Shown here piece after piece: positions 49,863 through 59,253 of a stretch of 64,000 nucleotides of DNA (its first letter is position 1; each line of letters opens with the position of its first letter). The notes under the pieces were generated by a model. That model saw nothing but the letters and a program-made list of their open reading frames with translations. It was not told the DNA's origin and ran no database searches. A program made the position numbers and the translations under genes. The DNA lies in contig CM074179.1 in the NCBI GenBank assembly GCA_037179385.1, positions 5,022,001 through 5,086,000 of the forward strand, written 5' to 3'. This stretch comes from Holothuria scabra. Taxonomy: Eukaryota; Echinodermata; Holothuroidea; Aspidochirotida; Holothuriidae.

Positions 49863-50119
49863 AAAGAGAACCGTGGGCCTGATGTCTCATAATTATTGAA
49901 GTGTTCTTGCACTGTACAGTATGTGCATGAACCTGACCATGTACCCACAGCCTGTGTTTTTGCTATGCAGGGTATCATATTTGGAGTTTCAAGAAAATTT
50001 GGGAAAAATAAACATTCAGGGTGAACTTTCTCTATCCTTTGATTTTGTCCATGACTTGCATTAGCTAGGCCTAGTTACTTAAGTTTTCCACTGTCATTTG
50101 CTGGGCATATACTGTATGC

Positions 50120-50227
50120 TTTTTAAGTGCATTGAAACAGCACATACAAAACAAAAACTAAAACCGGATCGGGCAAAAACATAAACGCAAAACTATTTAC
50201 AGACTGCTAAATCAAACACAAAATTGT
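50120..50227 (-). mobile_element. 108-bp retroposon 3' tail with target duplication
   Basis: The minus strand ends TTTCAATGCACTTAAAAA, the same terminus as the Tx1-like element at 58849. It is flanked by imperfect target duplications GCATATACTGTATGC (50105-50119) and GCATATACTTTGCTGTATG (50228-50246). Unit B shows the empty site as a single GGCATATACTTTGCAGTATG. It is an extremely 5'-truncated insertion or a very short derivative. Confidence 0.8.
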
Positions 50228-51365
50228 GCATATACTTTGCTGTATGGGCTTTATGGTTTCTTTTACATGCCATTACATATTTTATCATTTTACAGTTTAT
50301 GTGTGTGTCATGTGTCATGGTAAAGGGTATCACCAAAAGTTAACATTTCTAAATATATGAGCATTAGGGCTCCACCCAATTTTCCAAATGATACTATTGA
50401 AAACAACACGGCGGACATAACTTTTTGGTAACCCCCTAGTTATGTTGGTTTCTTAATGATCATTCACAGGGGCCATAGTTTTCTTGATACAAAACAAAAA
50501 ATAGGTCAAACTCTGTAAAATTCAATATAGGCAAAATTTCGGTGTCCCCCATAGTGAGATATGTTAGTAACTTTGATTTTAACCAATAGCACAAACTAAT
50601 TAATTTTTGGACAAACAAAGGTACATGAATAGAAGATCCCAGAATAGTACCAGAAAAATTAATCCCATGGTTTCAGAAACTTGTATTCATGCCTAATGAA
50701 CATTTGAATTTTTTTTTTTTTTTGATGAAAGTGGATATCTTAACATTCCATCTTACAGTATCAAATAGTGTTTTTGTTTTTTGTATTTGAAAGTGTCCAG
50801 CTCAACTTCTTTAAATGTTTTGTGTTATGTGTCCCTGTTACACGCGGTAGATAAAATGGAGTTTACTATCTTGTTGATATTGCTTATATTACGTATGACC
50901 ACGAAGGGACAAGAAAAAAGAATTCAAATGTTAAGTCTAACAATCTTAGGGTGTCAAAGAGGAAAAATTTGAATACTTAAAACATCATTTATTGGTAATG
51001 GTAGCACTCAGTCAATATTGTACAAAAAATATGTAGGTGTGTACACATTTTGACAACTGAAAAGTTTTCAGAAAAATGAAACTGACTTTTCTAATTGTTG
51101 GAGTATTTTTTCAAACTTTTCCATGTTCTTGTCACAATGGGTACTAACACATATCCAAATAGGAACTTCTGCTCTGGTATCCAGGTATGTTGGTCAATTT
51201 AGTCTTTTTGAGAACTGCTGTTAATACTCTATCGCTTTTTAGTTAGCATGGGTTGAAGGCTTAACGTTAGGCCTATAGACATTGTGTTAACCTGGGCCTA
51301 GCCTCCTAGTTCTCACTTGGGGCAGGGTTGTTTACTGGGGCTCCCCGGTACCAGTCGATCCTCCT

Positions 51366-51824
51366 TTATAGCCGATGGGCGGAGAAGTTTGTTGAGCAGC
51401 TGCTTGGCCTCTGCACCTTAAAGTCTGAGTTTGCCCTGTTTTCCTTTTCAAGGAAACGTTGCTGCTGCCTTTTGGCCTGGCGAGATTCCGGACGCCAAAC
51501 TTTACAAACTAAGCTTCTTCCTGCCAGGAGCAGTTCAGAGGCTTTGGAAGTCTTGGGTGGGTTTCTGTGAACCCGCAGGTGTTGAGGCACTGTCCTCCTT
51601 TCTAGGTGACGTTCGAGAGATTTAATTTCTTCTGTCTGGGCGATGATGGAGGCTTGGATGGAAGCGAGGCTGTCGGCGTGCTGTCGAACCTTTCTGTAGT
51701 TTTCTTCCTTGAGGAGAATCCTGTCCTTTTTTGAAGGGGGTGTTCTTTGACCACAAGTTATTTTTCCTTCTTTGGAGTCTGTGGTCTCTTTCGGCGACGC
51801 AGGTATATCCGGTATTAGATCCAT
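51366..51824 (-). CDS. Coiled-coil-like ORF, unit A (probably transposon-derived)
   Basis: A 152-codon open frame on the minus strand. The N-terminal half is helical and heptad-rich (EENYRKVRQHADSLASIQAS, then IIAQTEEIKSLERHL). Next comes VPQHLRVHRNPP, and then a basic Gln/Arg-rich helix (ESRQAKRQQQRFLEKENRA). Unit B has a close relative at 54080-54544. I do not recognise the family with certainty. A coiled coil followed by a VPxxLRV-Pro motif reminds me of the N-terminal part of Penelope-like element proteins, and such an element lies next to unit B. That link is a guess. The conservation of the frame between the units suggests former coding function. Confidence 0.4.
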   Translation of the reverse strand: MDLIPDIPASPKETTDSKEGKITCGQRTPPSKKDRILLKEENYRKVRQHADSLASIQASIIAQTEEIKSLERHLERRTVPQHLRVHRNPPKTSKASELLLAGRSLVCKVWRPESRQAKRQQQRFLEKENRANSDFKVQRPSSCSTNFSAHRL

Positions 51825-52077
51825 TAAATCGAACAGGTTCCTGTAATTGGAGAGCGCTATGCTGCGGCAGGTCTCGTGCAGCTTTCATTTATTCGTGCCT
51901 TTTTGGACGTGAAAGAAAATACCCCATGTAACCAGCGCTGATTGGCTGGAAGTTTTGCAGGAAATTCGACGGCCAAATAAGACCCATGAAGTCCCCCACA
52001 CACTTTTGCTAGTTTTCATTTTTTGGACACCTACGTCTCATTTTCCTGAAGAAAAGAGAAGTAAAATTCAGAGAAAA

Positions 52078-52106
52078 GGGGGGGGGGGGGGGGGGGGGGA
52101 GGGGGT
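52078..52106 (+). repeat. Poly-G tract, unit A
   Basis: About 21 G, one A, then five G. A matching shorter tract is at 54799-54813 in unit B. Length is unreliable in sequencing. Confidence 0.9.
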
Positions 52107-52179
52107 TTAGTATCTGTCGTATTTTATAGGGAAAAATACACGATCATGTTAATATGATGTAAACCAAGTAGACGTACAT

Positions 52180-52740
52180 CGAAACAGGCACGTTCCAACA
52201 AAAGGACAAACCAAACCGGCAAGACAATAACACAAAGGCAAACCACGACCCTCCACACAGAAACACGGAACGAAAAAGTGTCATGAACGTTAACGCACCA
52301 AACCCCACCCTATCACCCAAACAACCCGCCAAACTTACCACCCTACACCAACCCCAAAACCCCAAACGGTTTGCCAAAAAGTGGTCAGGGACCCTTTAAT
52401 AAGCGGCAGGCTGTTTAGTTCACGAAGGAATAATTTGTTCGCTAAATGAAGCCAGCTGCGTCATCAAAAACAAAGGGTGGAAATAAAATCACGTAGAAGG
52501 AATGACCTCTCAAGTCCAGACAAGAAGGCAATACTTAAACTATTGCAAAGGTAGCAAAAGAATTTACAGTAGATAGTGAAGGAAATGACCGTTACCCGTA
52601 GGGCGTACTTGTCCATTTGGGACGTTAAGCCCCTTAAGGGAGCAGAACTCCTCCCGGAGTAATCGTTTGGTTTTCGCCCCTTGGCTCTTCGCCAGAGTCG
52701 TGGGGACTTTTAGAGAAAAATCCGTTACCCTTAGGTATGG
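52180..52740. other. Non-coding insert between duplication units
   Basis: At 52180-52380 there are words such as GTACATCGAAAC and AACAAAAGGACAAACC, similar in style to the 3' UTR of the Tx1-like element (GTACATAGAAACGG near 59101). This may be another piece of retroelement UTR. From 52380 to 52740 nothing is recognised. Confidence 0.4.
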
Positions 52741-52756
52741 GAATGTGTCCTACATT

Positions 52757-52986
52757 TGGAGCTGTATGTAATACATGTCCGAGCTGCTGTAGGAGATGGT
52801 GCCTCACCAAATCACAGGCCAATTGCTTTACATGAGACCGAATTAACTAATGGAATTGGCAGGATTTACATTTGTGATGCACCACACCTTCTTAAAACCA
52901 CCCGCAATAATCTGGTGTGTAGGTCATGGCACTGTTGCACATACATGTCAGCAGGTAAGCACCGAGCAGATGCAGAGGTTGATGTA
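52757..52986 (+). pseudogene. P-element (THAP9-like) transposase fragment
   Basis: The frame contains VGDGASPNHRPIALHETEL and, about 20 residues on, IYICDAPHLLKTTRNNL. The pair DGASPN...DxPHLLKTxRN is characteristic of P-element/THAP9 transposases, within the catalytic RNase-H-like region. Only about 75 codons are recognisable. The N-terminal THAP domain and the rest of the catalytic domain are missing. The frame runs into unit B of the duplication and stops at 53004. It is a dead fragment. Confidence 0.75.
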
Positions 52987-54079
52987 AGAGAACCGTGGGC
53001 CTGATGTCCCATAATTATTGAAGTGTTCTTGCACTGTACAGTATGTGCATGAACCTGACCATGTACCTACAGCCTGTGTTTTTGATATGCAGAGTATCAT
53101 ATTGGGAGTTACAAGAAAATTACAAGAAACTTTCTCTATCCTTTGATTTTGTGGGCATATACTTTGCAGTATGGTTTCTTTTACATGCCATTACATATTT
53201 CATCGTTTTACAGTTTATGTGTGTGTCATGTGTCATGGTAAGGGTATCACCAAAAGTTAACATTTCTAAAATTATGAGCATTACGGCTCCACCCAATTTT
53301 CCAAATGATACGGCGGACATAACTTTTTTGTGACCCCCTAGTTATGTTGGTTTCTTAATGATCATTCACAGGGGCCATAGTTTTCTTGATACAAAACAAA
53401 AAATACGTCAAACTCAAAGAAATTGTAGAGAAAAGGCAAAACCAAGATATTCTAGGTAAAATTCAATATAGGCAAAATTTCGGTGTCCCCCATAGTGAGT
53501 TATGTTAGTAACTTTGATTTTCACCAATGGCACAAACTAATTTTTGGATAAACAAAGGTACATGAATAGAAGATCCCAGAATACTACCAGAAAAATCAAT
53601 CCCATGGTTTCAGAAGATCTTAACATTCTATCTTACAGTATCAAACTGTTTTTTTTTTTTTTTGTATTTGAAAGTTTCCAGCTCAACTTCTTTTAATGTT
53701 GTGTGTTATGGGGACACTAAATCGTAGTGTCCCTGTTACACGCGGCAGATCTTGCTGATATTGCTGACAAGAAAAAGATTTCAAATGTTAAGTCTAACAA
53801 TCTTAGGGTGTTAAAGAGGAAAAATTTGAATACTTAAACATAATTGGAAAAACTCAGTCAATATTGTACAAAAAACTGACTTTTCTAATTTCTCGAGTAT
53901 TTTTTCAAACTTTCACCATGTTCTTGTCACAATGGGTACTAACACATATCCAAATAGGAACTTTCAACCATTTCAGATTTTCAAGCCTGCTTTTGTGTCC
54001 AGGTACGTTGGTCAATTTAGTTTTTTTAGAACTGCTGTTAATACTCTATCGCTTTTTAGTTAGCATGGGTGCCTCCTAG

Positions 54080-54544
54080 TTACTCCGAGTTCTGACTTGG
54101 GGTAGGGTTGTTTACCGGGGGCTCCCCGGTGCCACAGTCGATCCCCTCCTTTAGAGCCGATGAGCGGAGAAGTTTGTTGAGCAGCTGCTTGGCCACCTTA
54201 AAGTCTGAGTTTGCCCTGTTTTCCTTTTCAAGGAAACGTTGCTGCTGCCTTTTGGCCTGGCGAGATTCCGGACGCCAAACTTTACAAACTAAGCTTCTTC
54301 CTGCCAGGAGCAGTTCAGAGGCTTTGGAAGTCTTGGGTGGGTTTCTGTGAACCCGCAGGTGTTGAGGCACTCTCCTGCTTTCTAGGTGACGGTCGAGAGA
54401 TTTAATTTCTTCTGTCAGGGCGATGATGGAGGCTTGGATGGAAGCGAGGCTGTCAGCGTGCTGGCGAACCTTTCTGTAGTTTTCTTCTTTGAGAAGAATC
54501 CCCTTCTTTGGAGTCTGTGGTCTCTTTCGGCGAAGCAGGTACAT
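54080..54544 (-). CDS. Coiled-coil-like ORF, unit B (probably transposon-derived)
   Basis: A 154-codon frame matching 51366-51824 in the region from LLKEENYRKVRQHADS to KENRANSDFKV. The ends differ: the N-terminus is altered by an indel of ~40 nt and the C-terminus by a frameshift near the stretch after DFKV. Here the C-terminus reads AKQLLNKLLRSSALKEG, which looks more natural than in unit A. Substitutions such as Q/L and E/D are conservative. Upstream on the same strand, at about 54884-54935, is the candidate hammerhead-like motif. Confidence 0.4.
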   Translation of the reverse strand: MYLLRRKRPQTPKKGILLKEENYRKVRQHADSLASIQASIIALTEEIKSLDRHLESRRVPQHLRVHRNPPKTSKASELLLAGRSLVCKVWRPESRQAKRQQQRFLEKENRANSDFKVAKQLLNKLLRSSALKEGIDCGTGEPPVNNPTPSQNSE

Positions 54545-54798
54545 CCGGTATTAGGTCCATTAAATCGAACAGGTTCCTGTAATTGGAAAGCTATGCTCGT
54601 GTAGCTTTCATTTATACTTGCCTTTTTGGACGTGAAAGAAAATACCTCATATAACCAGCGCTGATTGGCTGGAAGTCCCACACACATTTGTGCTAGTTTT
54701 CATTTTTTCTTGGACGTCTTTCTGATATTTAGAAAGAGATTCCGCCCAGAATTCTCAGCCATTTTCCCAAAGAAAAGAGAAGTAAAATTCAGAGAAAA

Positions 54799-54813
54799 GG
54801 GGGGGGGGGGGGG
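54799..54813 (+). repeat. Poly-G tract, unit B
   Basis: About 15 G at the position equivalent to 52078-52106. Confidence 0.9.
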
Positions 54814-54883
54814 TAGGCGGTTTAGTAGCTGTCGTATTTTATAGGGAAAAACACCCGATCATGTTAATATGATATAAGCCAAC

Positions 54884-54935
54884 TAGACTGGTTTCTGCCC
54901 TTCGCTCTATTGGCAGAACGTCATCAGTAATAGCT
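54884..54935 (-). ncRNA. Candidate hammerhead-ribozyme-like motif (weak)
   Basis: The minus strand reads CTGATGA, a hairpin, GAAAC, CA and then GTC, the order of hammerhead core elements with a very short stem III. Four bases on each side can form stem I (with one G-U). However, the closing pair of stem II would be C-A, and a stronger 7-bp hairpin (TTCTGCC/GGCAGAA) competes with the GAAA core. Penelope-like elements are known to carry hammerhead motifs, and one lies adjacent. It may be a decayed ribozyme. Confidence 0.25.
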
Positions 54936-54954
54936 GTTAAGCTTTGTATGGATG

Positions 54955-55160
54955 GACCGGGTTTGTCGTAAGTAAGAAAATGCAGCTATAAGCGCATCAA
55001 GTAAAATATCGTTATAGCTTTCTTGTGTTTCGTTCGAATCCTGCTCTGGGGTTAACCTTGATCTTAGAAGTAAATCTTTCAGATTTGGTGCCCTTTTGTA
55101 GGCGATAATATGATGACTGGAAGATGCAGATCATTACCACCGTACCACTTCCTCCATGTT
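54955..55160. repeat. Inverted repeat flanking Penelope-like fragment, left
   Basis: The reverse complement matches 56402-56608 along about 205 bp, with words such as GGTAATGATCTGC, TCTTCCAGTCATC, GGGCACCAAATCT and TTATAGCTGCAT. Penelope-like elements often have terminal repeats that can be inverted. Confidence 0.8.
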
Positions 55161-56110
55161 TTACAAAGATGAAATAAACGTTATATCTTACCCCACGCAA
55201 CCACAAGATCCGTACCTAAAACTCATAAAGCACCGCTTTATGAAACCAAAATTTGCTGGTAGACCTAGTATTAGCGGGAACGGATTCCCTACCCAAAAAA
55301 TATCGGAATTCGTGGACTATTTTCTGCTTCCAATCGTCTTGCAGCAGAGCCCTTACGTAAAAGACACGAGCCTTATCTTAGAAATATTGGAGTCCACCCC
55401 TTCCCCTTTCTGAAAGAAACGTTACTTGTAACACTTGATGTGGTATCCATGTTATAAAAATATCAAAAGCTTTTGAAAAAGCGCCGAAAAATTGGTACGG
55501 GGTTAAACTATACCCGATCCGTTTTCAGTTTTTGTTTTGTGCCGTTTCAATGCACTTAAAAAGCACACCCTCTACTTCCCTCAGCGCTCTCATCAAACTA
55601 GTCCTTGAAAGAAATTGTTCTGAGTTTAATAGCCAATTTTTCCCATAAAAAAATTGGATGCGCTATTGGTAGCCGATCTTCACCTGAAATCCTGCGATGT
55701 CGTCATGCATAGACTTCAAAATGAAATTATACCAACAGATCCCAACATATTAAAATGGCTTCGGTACAGGGACGACAATCTACTGTTCTACAAGGGAACG
55801 GCACTTGAACTGTCGAGTTTAGCCAAAATGAATGAAATTCATCCATCTCTGAAATTCACGATGGAAGTCTGTTGAGGAGATCACTTACCTAGATCTAAAA
55901 ATCTTCAAGGGTACTAAATTCCAATCTACTGGCATTCTGGACACGAAAGTCTGCACAAAAACCACTGCAACTTTACCTTACCTACAGCGTAATTCTGGAC
56001 ACCCTTTATAAAGGCTTTATAAAGGGTGAAGTCCTGAGATATTCTAAGCTTATTTACTCCTTTACAGAGAAACTTCTCACGAGGAGTTATTCACCAGAAG
56101 AGAACAGCAA
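55156..56110 (+). pseudogene. Penelope-like element reverse transcriptase, broken
   Basis: Pieces in shifting frames follow the PLE RT. First comes GRPSISGNGFPTQKISEFVD, then SPYVKDTSLILEILES, then (after a frameshift near 55405) LLVTLDVVSM, the catalytic motif A context. After an inserted retroposon tail come ALIKLVLERNCSEFN and WLRYRDDNLLFYKGT, then NEIHPSLKFTME and YLDLKIFKGTKF. The expected YxDD-type motif reads YRDD. Later words (TLPYLQRNSGHP, KGEVLRYSK) match the thumb region. No GIY-YIG endonuclease domain was seen, and several stops and shifts make it inactive. Confidence 0.75.
55480..55567 (+). mobile_element. Short retroposon tail inserted in the Penelope-like RT
   Basis: Ends GTTTTGTGCCGTTTCAATGC then ACTTAAAAAG, the Tx1-like 3' terminus, here on the + strand, with CCCGATCCG upstream as in 50120-50227. 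It separates motif A of the Penelope-like RT from the following block. The left edge is uncertain and no clear target duplication was found. Confidence 0.6.
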
Positions 56111-56114
56111 TTGC

Positions 56115-56400
56115 TTGGTCTAGCACAAAAACATATCTGAAAACTTCAACAAATTCAAAATTCTGCAGCTCGCCTTATTTCACTTACAGGAAAAATGAAC
56201 ATATTACTTCAGTCATTCGTGGCCTTCATTGGCTGCCTGTTATCCCCACCTTCAAAATTCTTCACCATATGTCGCCAGAATTATCTTATGGAATTAATTT
56301 CTCCTTATAACCCTACTAGGTCTCTTGAAAACTCCTTCCTCTAAAACCAGTACTTACGGGCCTAAGGGCCTCCTCGATTGCTGCACCCCATCCCTGGAAC
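56115..56400 (+). pseudogene. CR1/L2-like non-LTR RT fragment (C-terminal)
   Basis: The frame contains QIQNSAARLISLT, then a block corresponding to the CR1/L2 signature (I/V)xxLHWLPV that here reads RGLHWLPVIP in a neighbouring frame. It is followed by FKILHHM-like and SPYNPTRSLENS sequence. The series (L)QxxQNxAARL ... LHWLPV ... YxPxRxLRS is typical of the end of CR1/L2/Rex-type polymerases. Frameshifts and an in-frame stop show it is dead. Confidence 0.7.
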
Positions 56401-56401
56401 A

Positions 56402-56608
56402 ACATTCTTTGTGAAACATGGAACAAGTGGTACAGTGGTAATGATCTGCTTCTTCCAGTCATCCTATTATAGCTACTAGGGCACCAAATCTTGAAGATTT
56501 ACTTGTCAGATCAACGTCAACCCCAGGCCAGGAGTTGAACGAAACAGAAGAAAGCCGTGACGAAATTTAATTCATGCGTTTATAGCTGCATTATTATACT
56601 TATTACAA
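56402..56608. repeat. Inverted repeat flanking Penelope-like fragment, right
   Basis: Partner of 54955-55160. It lies directly after the CR1/L2-like fragment and directly before the ORF1 fragment. Confidence 0.8.
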
Positions 56609-56872
56609 ACGGCAAGAGGCAGTTCCGTATGGTATTGAAGAGAGACATTCTATGATTGCTCTTCATAATGGGTGCAAGAGCCCACATCCGCTACTCTGGG
56701 CAGCCCCGCACCTGTTTCAAGTGTGGAGAGGAGGCCGTGTCAATGGGGATGTGGGGCCAACACCTAAACCCACGTAACCAGAACCCATGCTTGAGGATTC
56801 ACCTGAGCAACCCGAGAGGGTGGCTCATGAAGTAGAGCAGGAGTTGCTTGCCTCAAAGAAGTATCAGGAGGG
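56608..56872 (+). pseudogene. Tx1-like ORF1 fragment on the + strand
   Basis: Reads NGKRQFRMVLKRDI, then (after a stop) ARAHIRYSGQPRTCFKCGEE, matching residues 137-178 of the ORF1 at 62524-63571. The second and third CCHC knuckles are missing. Sequence then resumes with EQPERVAHEVEQELLASKK, matching the region near residues 243-270. It runs opposite to the old ORF2 fragment that starts right after it. Confidence 0.75.
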
Positions 56873-58805
56873 AACAGGGATCGCCGGGGCAGACTGAAAA
56901 GGCTTCCCTATCCCCCTAAAAACAATGTTACGTCGGTCTCTCCATAAGGCGAGCTTTATGGAGGCCGAAGCAAAGGTAAGTATGCCCTGAACACTTGTAT
57001 TGCAAAGCGGGGGTGAAAGACCATACAAGGCGTAGTCCTCGCCGACCGCCCATGTGTTGCACAACGTCAAGCGATCAGTCAGGACTTGGAACCATTCCCA
57101 GAAGAGGGCCACAAATTCACACTGCCAAAACACATGTGGCACACTCTCCCACTTTGTGCCTCCAGTGCGTGGGTAAATGCCATCTCAAAGACGCCACCGA
57201 AGACGCTTGAGATTAGTTACAATAGCATCATGTGCGATTCGCCACAACAGGTCTCGCCTGCGGTAATCTAATGATCTGCTGTGGACTACACGCCACACTT
57301 CGACCCTGACGCATAGTGGCTGGATTGGACCTGGCCAACCAATTCTTCAAAAACAGCCCGGTATAAATCCCTTGCACTTAACTGTGAAACATCTCCAAGT
57401 ATGGACATAATAAGGAGCGTTTCTCTCATTTGACTGTATGCTTCCGAGGGTCTCCAGCTGTGGGGTTAACTGTTACTAAACAGGGAAGGAAAGAACCGAC
57501 GGAATGATAATCCCCCCCCCCCCCCCAATAACGGACAAAAAAGGCAGAAGGCATTCTGCTGTCTACAGCACTAACACACTTGGTCAGGAGAAAACGGAGT
57601 TTGGAAGGGAAATGCACAAGGCCCAACCCACCACGCCTAATATCTTGATATACCATCCCTCTTCTTACAAGCTACGTCTTGCATGTTAAGGTCCTGTAAA
57701 TAGTCTTTGCCTTTGTGTTTTTGTCCGGTCTGGTTTGAGTTCCTCTCCCTTTGTTTACAAGTGCCCGTTTTGATGTACTTAAAAAGCAGCTACGTCTTCC
57801 CTGACCATAAAAACCTAAACACAGCCCTCCCGAGACGCAACAGGACACCCTTTGGAGCAGCCAAAACAGTGCCTGGATACCACAAAGGGGGAGAAATAAA
57901 ACGACTGATAACTGTCACTTTTCCGAACAGGCGAATGTGCCGCTCGCCGAAGTCCTTCAACCTAGCTTCCACCAGGTCCACTTTCTCATTCCAGGTAAGT
58001 AACTCGGTTTGCCCATAACTAAACCATATGCCGTTGATCCTTATGGCGTCATCTCCCCATGATGCAGCGAAGGGCAGTCTTCTTGACCGCCACTTACCTA
58101 GGCGAAGTCCTTTGGTCTTATTGGGATTCAGTCTGGCACCTGTGGCTCTTTGAAACTTAGACAACGTGCCAGTAAGGGCCTTGAAGGAAGCTAGGTCGTA
58201 GACTACACCTGTGACGTCATCACCATACTGAAGGCACTTAAACTTCAACACCACCGGGAATGTGAAATGGTTGAAACAAATGCTCTACTTGAAAGGCTCT
58301 TGCCAGTGATTCTCTAAACAATACGTATAGTAATGGTGATAGGGGGCACCCCTGCCGAACGCCACGTTGGACACTGAAGGGGTTTGAAGGTAGGCCATAA
58401 ACGATAACCCGACTGTTAACACTATCATACAATAAGGAGGTCCATTTAACAAAACTGGATTCAAACAAAACTTCTTCCGCATTTTAAAGAGGAATCCATG
58501 ATCAACCATGTCGAAGGCCTTCTCCTGGTCGAGGGAGACGAGCGCACATGGAAGAGCACGGTCCATCACGTATTCAACTAAGTCCCGCAACACCGAGAGG
58601 TTCTGCTAAATACTGTGTCCCCGCACCGCACATGTCTGAAAGGACCCTACAAGATCTGGCATAACTCGCCAGAATCTTGTAATCTACATGTAACAAGGTG
58701 ATTGGCCGTTTGCTTTTCGGTTCGAGGGGGTCTCCTGACTTAGGCAGCAAAGCTATTATGCCTGTGCGCTGCGAGTGGCTCAATGAGCCAGCGAGGAAGG
58801 CAGAG
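56873..58805 (-). pseudogene. Old Tx1-like ORF2 fragment (RT to C-terminus)
   Basis: Minus-strand pieces in several frames match the ORF2 at 59254-62509. In order they are QRTGIIALLPKSGDPLEPK, LVSLDQEKAFDMVDHGFLF, QRGVRQGCPLSPLLYVLF, QYGDDVTGVV (the catalytic YxDD is YGDD here, versus YADD in the fuller copy), RATGARLNPNKTKGLRLGKW, LWYPGTVLAAPKG and MPHVFWQCEFVALFWEWFQV. The endonuclease and 3' UTR are missing. Frameshifts, an interrupting 107-bp insertion (57681-57787) and a poly-C tract near 57511 break it. It belongs to the same family but an older subfamily. Confidence 0.85.
57681..57787 (+). mobile_element. 107-bp retroposon tail with perfect 11-bp target duplication
   Basis: Inserted in the old ORF2 fragment. 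AGCTACGTCTT occurs on both sides (57670-57680 and 57788-57798). The insert ends GTTTTGATGTACTTAAAAAG, a variant of the Tx1-like 3' terminus, and shares CTGTAAATAGT and TGTTTTTGxCCGG words with 50120-50227. Confidence 0.85.
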
Positions 58806-58814
58806 ACTTGGTGG

Positions 58815-58848
58815 CCCTCGGAAGCATACAGTCAAATGAGAGAAACGC
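58815..58848. repeat. 34-bp exact inverted copy of 57417-57450
   Basis: Reverse complement of 57417-57450 without a mismatch (GCGTTTCTCTCATTTGACTG then TATGCTTCCGAGGG). It sits between the 5' end of the old ORF2 fragment and the poly-A end of the fuller element. The corresponding piece of the fuller element (about 59812-59845) is clearly different. Confidence 0.9.
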
Positions 58849-59253
58849 TTTTTTTTTAAGTGCATTGAAACGGCACATACAAAACAAAAACAAAAAAAAA
58901 AAAAAAATCAAAGTTATGTTCATTACAGTGCTTTTTACGTACATAGAAAACTTAGACCAGACAGGAGAAAACATAACGTGAACTATGTACAGAAGTCATA
59001 CCATTATGGACGCAAACCAAGATTTGTGACAATAATTTACAAAATCCCAACCCACGGCTGTTTACAAACTCACCTATTTACACAAATCAAACAGAAAACA
59101 TGTACATAGAAACGGCCACACAGAAGTTAACACAGGACTATTTACAAATTGACTATCACCCGCCCCTCCCGCACCGAAAAAATTGGCCCCCAACGTCTGC
59201 CGAACGTGGACCTCGGCAAACGAACAAAGTCGGCCTCGACCCTCAGTTTAAAT
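58849..59253 (-). other. 3' UTR of the Tx1-like element
   Basis: About 400 nt after ORF2. It contains repeated CTATTTACAAA-, ACATAGAAA- and GTTTTTGTTTTGT-like words, suggesting internal duplication of the terminal motif. A T-run (58908-58895 region, A-run on the + strand) precedes the final GTGCCGTTTCAATGCACTT. It ends with about nine A. Confidence 0.7.

Larger units (their letters stand above)
49865..52178. repeat. Imperfect tandem duplication, unit A
   Basis: Colinear with 52987-54893 from AGAGAACCGTGGGCCTGATG through the coiled-coil-like ORF and a G homopolymer to ATCATGTTAATATGAT. Identity is high in blocks, with several indels. A 108-bp retroposon tail (50120-50227) is present only in this unit, so it inserted after the duplication or was lost from unit B. 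Confidence 0.85.
52987..54893. repeat. Imperfect tandem duplication, unit B
   Basis: Second unit, about 400 bp shorter than unit A. The right end continues into the candidate ribozyme motif and the Penelope-like inverted repeat, which unit A lacks. Confidence 0.85.
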
